Below are positions 55,801-64,000 of a stretch of DNA of 64,000 nt, piece after piece. The translations under genes were made by a program, and so were the position numbers. Within the stretch, counting starts at the first letter, position 1. Every line of letters starts with the position of its first letter. This DNA comes from Hemerocallis citrina (taxonomy: Eukaryota; Streptophyta; Magnoliopsida; Asparagales; Asphodelaceae): positions 558,001 through 622,000 of the forward strand of contig JACEHZ010000592.1 of assembly GCA_017893485.1 (NCBI GenBank), read 5' to 3'. Below the pieces are notes generated by a model. It saw only the letters and a program-made list of their open reading frames with translations. It made no database searches and had not been told where the DNA came from.

Positions 55801-58800
55801 GAAAACCTGTTGAGATAAATAATAATAAAAATTGTTAACGAATCCAATTATCATATACACTATCAGAAAAAAAATACAGTTAGTAATAGTTATAAGTTTC
55901 TCATTGCATCTAAAGTTAAAGATTTCATAAGCTCTCTAATGTAATAAGAAATTTCTCTATTTTCTATCCACACTGATTCTAAACATGATAACAAAGCTGC
56001 TTCATCACCCCTGACCCCGGTGCAACCTTCTCCAAATGGCACACATATACACAACCAGTCATAGATAGATTTTATGCCCTATGCCCATTTCCCCACCTTC
56101 ATTTGAGTTTCTGGCATATGCACAGGAGTCTTGGATCTAACCTCCAACATTTGTTATCTCGACCACTGTACCAAGGCCGAAAGTTATAATTCATTTGTGA
56201 TGCTATTAATTTGTTCTGCTGACTCTTCAATTATAGTTTCCTTTTTCTGCAAGGCTGTATCTCTGGTTTGCACCATCATCAACAGACCATCAAGTAACGA
56301 CCTCTTTTTTACACAATGACATATTTTATTTTTGTTTGTCTGATATATTAACTACGGTGTGTGCAAGTAACTGTCTCTATCTTAAACCTATAACAAATGC
56401 TACTACTCTTAGGTCAGAACATTCTGAAAATCTGGATTAGATTCTCTTCGGTCAAAAGATACACATTATTTAAATCTTTTGCATTATAATCGAGTCAATG
56501 ATGCTCTGTGCTCTTTGTGCATTAAACCTTTGAAAAAAGGATACCCTTGACCTTCTGACGGGAGAATTTCGATTTGTTTACAATACAGTCACTAAAATAA
56601 ATGTCAAATAAGTTTTAACAGTCATATTAGGCATATGAATGAAATTTATACATTACTGGCACTAGTATTATACAGTTATTGGAGATAGATTTGAAGGGCA
56701 TGTAAAATAAAAATAATATAAAAAAGAATCACAACACATACTATTGGCTGTCCATCAAACATTAAAGCACCCATACCAGTGCACCGAATACTCAAAAACC
56801 TGGTAACCTAAGAACAAAACCAACCTATGATCACACACTATATCCTTCAAAGTCAGCAGAGTTCTTGGTTAATTCATTTGCCTGCAAGAAAACTAAAGCA
56901 TTTTTGCCCATATTTCTTTCATTAGTTTTTTTTTTCTTTAATATAGGGCTACGCTATAAGAGCATCCACAATCATGTGCTATTTATGCATAAAATGCATT
57001 TTATAGCAAACGACCAGCTGCAGTCATTTGCTATTTATGCATTTTATGCATAAATAGCAACAGTTGATTACTATAAATGAGAGTGGATTTGAGAGATGCA
57101 TATTATACAGGACGCAACTTCACTTTCCGTCCCACAAAAAAAAAAAAAAAAAATTATTTCTCTAACGCAACTTCACTTTCCGTCCCTCACAAAAAAATTA
57201 ATAAACCGTAATAAAAAACCCCAAAAAAAATAATAAAGCAAAAAAAAAACCAAAAAATGTCGGACGGAACTTCACTTTCCGTCCGAGGCCCCCCTAAAAC
57301 CGGACGGCAAGTGAAGTGTCGTCTGACCATTTTTGTATTTTTTTCCTTCCAACGCAAAGTGAAGTTCCGTCTACCAATTAAAAAATAATTAATTTCCTCT
57401 AACACAACTTCAAACTTCGTCTGATAGGGGATTTTTATTATTTTAAATTAAATTGCTATAAAATACCATTCGAGGACTGTAGCAAACAGGCAAAATGCTA
57501 TATGTAAATATGCATTTATCCATTTTCTAACAATCACGACTGTGGATGCTCTAAGCCTTGTCTCAAACCTCAGACCTCCCTTTACCCATCACAAACCCTT
57601 TACCAATAGAGCTACAACTCAATGGTATTTCTTTCATTAGCTGTAAACAAATTTTCACATTTCTTACAAAGTATAATAAGCATGAATGGACACACAAGCT
57701 ACTCGCATTTTTATACTCTTTTCTCCTCAAAAAGAGGCTTTTCGTTTACAAATTAATTATCCATCTTAAAATTCAACAGACTTGTCTTAAATATTTATAA
57801 ATATTGGATTTCAATTGATTTTCTTCCATAGCATTTACTAGAGATTGAAGAATTACTTAATATTTCGTAAATACTATGAAAGAAAATATTGGAATCACAA
57901 TTTCATAAAGTTTTTTTTCCTTTTAAAGTCGAGATACATAACGTGGACACATTAATTTGTGGAAAAAGGCGGAGTACGGAAATTTTGACTCAATGGAGAT
58001 CTCACTCGGGACATCAACGTTATAAGAAATGTGATTATCAAGTTGCTTCCTACCGAATAACATGTGGCAAAATTTTCTATTAGTCTCTCTGAAATGAATG
58101 TTTAGGGAGCTAGAGGACTCAGATAACTGTGGAAACATATACAGGATAATGTAGGGATGGATCTGTTGTGAATTGAGCAGGAATTTGGGGTCTTAGTGAA
58201 CTATTATAAGTGCTCGATGAGGATAAAGAGCCAACTTCTGAACATTTAAAAAAGCAACCAAAACTATTATGCTTCTTCACATGTTCTCCAAATTTATCTC
58301 CGACCCATCAACTTTATTAGTTTTTCCTTGTACTTTTAGGACTCCTACAACGAATAGTTTGTTAACTATAATGTACTGTACACAAAACACAATACAATGT
58401 GCACTTCGGCGCTTGAGCTGAGTAAAATGCATCCCAACAGTTATTAACAGTATAAATCTCCAGTAGGATCAGCTACTTAGAATACACATGCTGCGCACCA
58501 TTATTTCAGTAGCTTATCTAGCAAACACTTTTTCTATAGGGCTTCGTGTATAACCTGCTTACCTACGTTTCTCCGTTGGATCTCTTTTAGTTGGGATATG
58601 CATGCAGGGCCAGCCCCCCAATGGAGGCCGGGGAGGCGGCCGCCTCGGGCCCCAAACTTTTTACAATTTTAGGGGATCCCAAAAAAATTTCCCTTATATT
58701 TATATATATGCATTTTGCACGTAATGTTTTTTTGGGCCCCAAATTTAATTTTTTGGGCTTTTGTTTTTAAAATTAGTACTTCATCCAGCATATTTTAGTT

Positions 58801-60712
58801 GGGCTTGAGTTTGTATGATTTTTTTCTCAAATCTTAAATCTCCATCTATTTTTTCATATATATATCGGTTTTTAAGAATTGTAGCCAAAAAAATAATAAT
58901 TCTAAAAAAAATAACGCTTTTTTTAAAACATAAATTTTGTATAGGGGCCCCATTTCGGGAGTTCACCTTGGGCCCCCATAAACTCAGGGCCGGCCTTGTA
59001 TGCAGGGACACAAATCTAACAACCACTATGACCATATACTCCAAGCATCCAACCACCTTCTAAGGAGCGCTTTTTTCACTTTATTGTGATGGTCAGAGAT
59101 TTGACCCGGTCTCAGGTTCCCGGTATCATGCTCTTTGTATTCTTTACATGTTAGTAATGTCGAATATGGGTGCAAAAAAGGGATAGAATAAATACCTAAT
59201 TTTTTAACATGTAAAAAAGCGTTGGTTTAGTGACACGGTGATTTGCATTTTGAATTAATGCACTTCACTCAAATAGCAAAAAAAATTAATCAATAAGAAT
59301 TAAAAACAATTAAACAGTACAATAGATAAACAAGTACAAGATACCTGGGATAGTGTCGGTACAGCAGTAGGATCAAAATTATCACAATGATCAGGATCAA
59401 TTGGAATGCAGACCCGACCTGGAACACAGAAGGAAGATAAGATTTAAGCGAGACTTGTGTTTCTCAAATAGAAGTTTGTAGCCTGCCTGTGAAAATGGAC
59501 AAGAACTATAATGAGCATGTATTGTTTAAATGACAAAAACATGCTAACCTGTTTTAGGGTGTACACAGAATGGAGCTTTCAACAGATGATTCATATGCTT
59601 TGAAACCTAATAATAAAAGAAATGCACAAGTTAGAGAAAAATAAAATAAATGATTGGGTTTCAAAATCAAAACAATATGAGGATACGGATTTTGTATAAC
59701 CTCCACATCAAGTCTTGGATAGGTATAAGAGAAGACAATTTCCTCTACACATCTGCGAAGTCCAAGGGCCTGAAGAGTAAAATTAAACATACAGATCCGA
59801 GAACTAGGGTTAATAATAAACATGCATTCACCAATTAGGAAAGACTGGATATCTAAAGTAAAAAAATGGTTGCAGAGAAATGCAAATCACCAAAATATAG
59901 ATATTTACAAAGCCTTGAGCACTGTATAAACTCGGTAGCCGGTCTCTATTTTCCTTCTATTGTGGTACTGGGTTTAGGCATCTAGGAAATATCAAATTTT
60001 TTTGGGATTGGCTTTCTAAAGTGTTTAAATAATTAATTTAAATTCTAAGAGATAAATGAACCGTTTAAACGTGAAGTAAACATATAATCCTTTTTTGTTA
60101 CATTTGTAGTAATATAAATTGTAATTATTGTGTTTGTGTCTGTCCAATTTGATCTACAAATATATAAATTAAAGTTGTTATAAGATGTATGAGAACAATA
60201 AGAATTTTAAGTTATAAAGGATATGTCATAACAGTATAGATTTTTTATGCATAAAGAAATACTACAATAACATATACTATCGATATATTAATCTTGCACT
60301 CGCTTGTATTTTCTCAATTGTTTTGTCTCTCTCACAAGCTTTCTTGCTACTGTGTCCTCATTTGTTATTTATTTGCTGACATTATGAATTAGTAATCTAT
60401 GTTTGCATGGTTTTGTTTTGGGTGCTTCGTTTTTGTTTCCCTATTTGACTTCATTGTTGGTCGATACTAGATGCTAATTTTTTAGGCAAGTATTATATAG
60501 GATATGCCAAAATTCGGAGGCAACTAGGGGAATTCATCCTGTCCGATATTTGAAACCGTGACTTTGGTCATAAGCATCCATCTATATTAAGAATTCCCTC
60601 TCAAGCAACAGCTCTCATGAAGCTTTTCCAAACCGCCTCAGATGTTCATCTGAATGATTCTCCTCTAGTTTGGCACTCAAAACAATATTCTAAAACTATA
60701 CAACATTCTTTA

Positions 60713-60746
<34 letters not shown>

Positions 60747-61789
60747 AAACACAAAGAAAGCTATCAAGTGGTTCTCCTTCAATTCCCAAAAAATCAAAGG
60801 TCCAGATCTAACCTCACAAAACATATTTTTCCCCCCAAAAGTTTCCCTCCAAAACTCAAATTCAAATCTCCCCACCCAAAACAACTCCTATATTTATTTT
60901 ATTTTTTTTTCTCTCTCCTTCACTCTTCCATTTCAAAAAATTAAGAAAATAAAAATTTTACAAATTTTTAAAAAATTAAAAAATTAAAAACTAAAAAATT
61001 TAAAAATTTATAAACTTTAAAAATAGTTCAAAAAAATCATATAATATGTTTTTTGCAGGACACCCAAAAGTTTCTCATATAATATGTTTGCTACTTCAAT
61101 TAATTTGCTCGACTTCCAAAACTATTTTATATGATCAAACAAGGTGCACCGTTCCGAAGACGTGCAGTAGGCACGTGTCAACGGGCAAACCTAGTATATA
61201 TATAATAGGGATATGATCATGTGAGAACTCCTTCGGTGAGAACAAAGTGTGAACTTTTTTTTTTGAGATGATGGATGGACAAATGAACTCCAAATAACTT
61301 GATTTTACATATTTAGACTAATTTTGTCATTTTCGGATCATACATGTGATGGCTATGTAAAAAGTTCACACGAAGCTTATCGTGAGAACTAGTTGTCACA
61401 TGATCACTCCTATATATATATATATATAAGAGTCCCCTTCCGTTGTGCACTAGGCCTCCGTGTGCACTCGTGTGCACTCAGCCTTCCCACCTTTGTATTG
61501 ACGATCCGAGCTATTCACATTGATCTACACATCTAAATTAATCTAAAATGTAAAATCAAATCATTTGAAAATTATTTGCCCATCCATTGAAATGTTACAA
61601 AATTGTTTAGCTAAAAATCGTTTTTTTTAGTCACATGATGGATGGGCAAATGAATTTCAAATAATTTGATTTTACATATTTCGACTAATTTAGATGTGTT
61701 AATCAATGTGAACATTTCAGATCGTCAATACGAACGCGGGAAGGCCGAGTGCACACGGAAGCCTAGTGCACAACGGAAAGGAACTCGGG

Positions 61790-61844
<55 letters not shown>

Positions 61845-63800
61845 TCATCTTTGTGATTGTGGGACCCTCTTTTACAGATTCGTACCTTATGTTTTCCTGA
61901 TTGCATCATTTGTTTCAATTGATCCCATCTAGCAACATTAATCTCTTGTTTAGAAATGGAACATCTTCGATTTCCTTGCCACTTATCATGTAGCTCTGCA
62001 GCAACAGCTGAAAATTGCTAACTAATTCAATGAATTTGATCCCCAAAGGAAAAGGCACTAAAAAAACCATGAAACAATCACGAAAAATCATTAAAAATGT
62101 ATAGGAATGCTTACATTCATCAGGAATGAACTCCAGCATTTTCTGGCATCTATCATCGGAAGAAAATAACTTTTGGTTGCAAAGCAATTTCTCTTCAAAA
62201 AAGATCTTCAAAACATCTGTATACGATCTACTGCAGAAATAACATTACAAAAGGAGGGTAAAAAATATATTGGTAGTGCAGGAAGTCAAAAACATAATAG
62301 CTATAAGTGTGAAACACCCCTGCCACTGCAAAAATCTTGTGGTTGTGGTCAGGTTTGAGAGTTTTATATTTATTTAAACATGCTTCTGCAGGTTGAGAAC
62401 CAATTTTATGGGCCAAATTCTGGGTTGTGTGCAATTGTATTCTTTTATGATAATCCATTTTAAATATGTGCTTGGTGGGATTCAACCTGGGTGGTTTTGG
62501 TACCATGTGACGTGTCCTTGCCACTACACCCAAAATTCCAAATTTGAAGGTCAAGGTTGAGGTTTCATATTTATATTCTAACAATAAAAACAAAACTTGT
62601 AAGTTGTTTTAGAACAAAACTTACGCAAGAAAAGGATGAAGTACTGATCCTGTTAAAGATACTTTTTTCGAACTATTTTCACCTCCCTGAAATCAAATAA
62701 TTAAATAAATAAACTAAACTTCAGTGCATAAATAAGGGTAAATACATATTCCACAGGTAATAAAATAAAAGGCATCACCTTGTAAACACGGAAATAGTCA
62801 ACAATTGATGCTCTCTGTTCATTACTCAGCCTAAGGTGATGAAAATATGTCGTTCAAACTAGTTACTTTTAAAAACAAAAACCAAACTTAGTTTTCTGAA
62901 TAAAATCACCAGTACCTTCTAGCTCTGCTATCACATACCCAGCAATGGACACCTCGTCGACCACTGTATACCCATAGGATGTGATTAAAACCGAAATCAT
63001 CTACACAAATACAAGCATAAATATTAGATTAGTTTACGGTGAACATGTTCAAATGGAATTAGCAAGACTAACAAATTACTAAACAATGGTGACAAACTAC
63101 TTCACTAACCTCTAAGAGCTGTGTCCATTACTTTAATAGCAACTGTCATTAAAGGCCAACAATCTAAGCAGACATCTCCACCAGAGCAGCAGTATCGAAC
63201 ATCATCATAATCAGACATATCCTATTGAGCAAGAAATCAGAAAAAGTTTCAGCACTTCATGATTTTAGGTAAACAATCCACATTGAAGTTCACATCTATG
63301 AAACATTTGATAAACTTACAATATCGAAGATCAGCTCCCTTTCTACTGGACCTGTTTGTGCATACGCAGTCCTTTTTGCAAGCTGTAACAAAATTAATTT
63401 GTTGCTAGATTAGAAACATCAAGAAAATAATTAACATGTAACAAGTCACAACAAGGTTACAACCGACACGAGAAGTTTTGAACTTTACGTCTACGTTAAA
63501 TACAGGTCCGATATCAATTTTAACAGGGCACTTCTCTTTTATAGAGTTCTCCATTTCAGTTGCATTATTGAAACTCTGATACCGAATATATATTTCGCTC
63601 TCCAGAGTAAAGGAAAATTCTCTTCGACTAATGTAGGAGTTGTCACATGCTGGATGCTTTCCATCTCCATAAAACAAAACAAAAAAGAAAGTCAGCAATA
63701 CCTTAGAGAAAGACTTGTGAAACAAGATTTACAAAGTACATTGACGTACCATTACCATACGACAACCATTTGAACATGTCAGCATATGGAAAGAGTTTTC
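52853..63800 (-). CDS. PRIM1: DNA primase small (catalytic) subunit, 15 exons, first exon outside the window
   Basis: This subunit makes the RNA primers of the DNA polymerase alpha-primase complex in the nucleus. Exons, minus strand: 63800-63750, 63664-63489, 63382-63320, 63221-63110, 63000-62916, 62830-62779, 62686-62625, 62230-62115, 62007-61886, 59769-59701, 59607 or 59606-59549, 59418-59345, 55706-55658, 54740-54661, 52915-52853. All joins use GT..AG and keep phase, giving about 409 residues without a stop. Motifs: [21 protein letters not shown]; the catalytic FDID (split between exons 3 and 4); zinc site [24 protein letters not shown]; third catalytic Asp in [25 protein letters not shown]-terminus [15 protein letters not shown]. 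Exon 1 (start Met and the DYLKxYYG region) is expected beyond 64000. Four to six residues usual between AYAQ and PVEREL are absent here. Intron 9, intron 12 and intron 13 have been enlarged by transposons. Confidence 0.97.
52916..54660. other. Intron 14 of the primase gene
   Basis: 1.75 kb without recognised coding sequence. A TATA-like CTATAAATATTGG at 53293-53305 and AATAAAT near 53444 make 53110-53460 a weak solo-LTR candidate, without a target duplication. T-rich sequence at 53880-54530 ends in a run of C and A (54527-54547), like a decayed retroposon 3' end. Confidence 0.5.
54776..55464. mobile_element. hAT-type MITE in intron 13, close to the exon 14 acceptor
   Basis: The ends are CAGGGGCATAGCTACC and the inverse (GGTTACGCCACTA). 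The 8-bp target duplication ATACTAGC (54768-54775 and 55465-55472) is perfect. It has no transposase. It contains two tRNA-like stretches in opposite orientation (about 54898-54962 on plus and 55095-55170 on minus), each with A-box- and B-box-like words. Its left end is 34 bases from the splice acceptor at 54742-54741. Confidence 0.93.
56960..57551. mobile_element. Tourist/PIF-Harbinger-type MITE in intron 12
   Basis: The ends are GAGCATCCACAATCATG and the inverse (CACGACTGTGGATGCTC), and the target duplication is TAA (56957-56959, 57552-57554). Near the left end is a second hairpin, TTTGCTATTTATGCATTTTA with AAATGCATAAATAGCA. The core has six decayed copies of an ACGGAACTTCACTTTCCGTC-like word in both orientations (57110-57420). 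Confidence 0.92.
58606..58998. mobile_element. hAT-like MITE with CAGGGCCGGCC ends in intron 12
   Basis: The left end is CAGGGCCAGCCCC and the right end is the inverse of CAAGGCCGGCCCTGAG. The flanks TATGCATG (58598-58605) and TATGCAGG (58999-59006) are an 8-bp target duplication with one mismatch. The core is AT-rich with GGGCCCCAAA words near both ends. Confidence 0.85.
60715..60742. repeat. (TA)n microsatellite in intron 9
   Basis: Fourteen uninterrupted TA units inside AT-rich intron sequence. Confidence 0.9.
61150..61194 (+). mobile_element. Probable Helitron 3' end
   Basis: A hairpin (ACGTGC, AGTAG loop, GCACGT at 61160-61176) is followed 14 bases later by CTAG (61191-61194) and then T, the layout of a Helitron terminus. 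The matching TC 5' end was not found; the AT-rich 60600-61150 may be its body. Confidence 0.45.
61206..61412. mobile_element. Palindromic MITE in (TA)n (family T2)
   Basis: The arms are TAGGGATATGATCATGTGAG and the inverse of TAGGAGTGATCATGTGACAA. The interior has the core TGATTTTACATATTTAGACT shared with the MITEs at 8255 and 61429. It is flanked by TA repeats on both sides. Its GGAGTGATC end resembles that of the element at 5642. Confidence 0.85.
61429..61791. mobile_element. Palindromic MITE next to (TA)n and (CT)n (family T1)
   Basis: The left arm AGTCCCCTTCCGTTGTGCAC is matched by the inverse at the right end (GTGCACAACGGAAAGGAACT). The inner blocks TCACATTGATCTACACATCT and TTTGAAATTATTTGCCC correspond to the MITE at 8255. 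A (CT)n tract and a short AT tract follow (61793-61845), just upstream of the exon 9 region (61886). Confidence 0.88.
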
Positions 63801-64000
63801 CTGTCATGTCAACGTATTGAATAATTAACATGACCAAAACTACAAGTTTCACGCAAGACGTGATGACAATGCATTAGAAAGAAATGAGTTGAGATTAATT
63901 AATGAAGCTTTAAGTTTACTGTTACCTCAGTACCTAATTAGAAAATAAATCAATGCTAGTATGAGTGTTACATCAAAAGTCTTTGTTGACCCTATTGATG
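63801..64000 (-). other. Intron 1 side of the primase gene
   Basis: The minus strand ends GACATGACAG before exon 2. No ATG exon with the expected DYLKxYYG peptide is seen up to the window edge, so the start lies outside. Confidence 0.6.

Noticed and set aside
62450..62540. tRNA-like B-box word (GGTTGAATCC on minus)
   Set aside because: No A box at proper spacing and no cloverleaf; not called as tRNA.
63702..63830. ATG at about 63830 ([14 protein letters not shown]) as primase start
   Set aside because: The residues before GKLFP do not match the conserved DYLKxYYG region and an AG acceptor lies exactly at the homology start, so an upstream exon is more likely.

Overview
This is nuclear DNA of a flowering plant, most likely a eudicot. 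It contains one host gene with many short introns, encoding a plant-type DNA primase small subunit, embedded in a dense nest of plant transposable elements. I cannot name the species. There is no bacterial, organellar or CRISPR content.

Layout. (1) Positions 1-37802 are a Ty3/gypsy LTR retroelement on the minus strand ('element 1'). Its 5' LTR is intact at 34751-37802. Its 3' LTR runs off the left edge of the window and is opened up by three kinds of insertion: an autonomous-type hAT (1033-4626), a pair of palindromic elements in an (AT)n tract (a gene-carrying element 5642-8226 and a MITE 8255-8627), and a complete 8.7-kb Mutator-like element (8732-17465). Because the 5' LTR lacks these insertions, it serves as a reference for what was inserted. 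Element 1 keeps only gag; nearly all of pol is gone. (2) Its gag is split by a complete 15-kb Tat/Retand-type Ty3/gypsy element ('element 2', 18681-33763; 618-bp LTRs, 5-bp target duplication CTAAG). Gag-pol of element 2 is on the minus strand. Between pol and the 3' LTR it carries spliced antisense ORFs with their own TATA box, flanked by two tandem-repeat arrays. (3) Positions 37803-42855 are a decayed L1-type LINE with a 1.23-kb non-autonomous hAT inside, and it is cut at the right by a second, half-deleted hAT (42856-44456). (4) Positions 44457 to about 52183 are the 3' part of another Tat/Retand-type element ('element 3'), in the opposite orientation. It has a homologous antisense ORF, a 54-bp tandem array and a 3' LTR, and a 3.6-kb solo LTR (46190-49762) is inserted in it. 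(5) Positions 52853-63800 hold fifteen exons of the primase gene on the minus strand. Its introns carry two hAT-type MITEs, a Tourist/PIF-type MITE, a probable Helitron 3' end and two more palindromic TA-associated MITEs.

Most functionally interesting is the Mutator-like element. It has near-identical TIRs of about 270 bp, a perfect 9-bp target duplication, an uninterrupted 889-residue MURA-type transposase, and a convergent three-exon gene for a 664-residue plant mobile domain (MAIN-like) protein with intact splice phases. A large inverted repeat between the two genes is built from the same short palindromes that fill the TIRs. Next in interest are the antisense ORFs of the two Tat-type elements, which share a start peptide and a domain although the elements are otherwise diverged, and the capture of a nuclear-envelope WIP (KASH-type) gene end by the element at 5642-8226.

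All domain and family names are from reading the translations by eye; no searches were run. Exon limits come from GT/AG sites that keep the reading phase.
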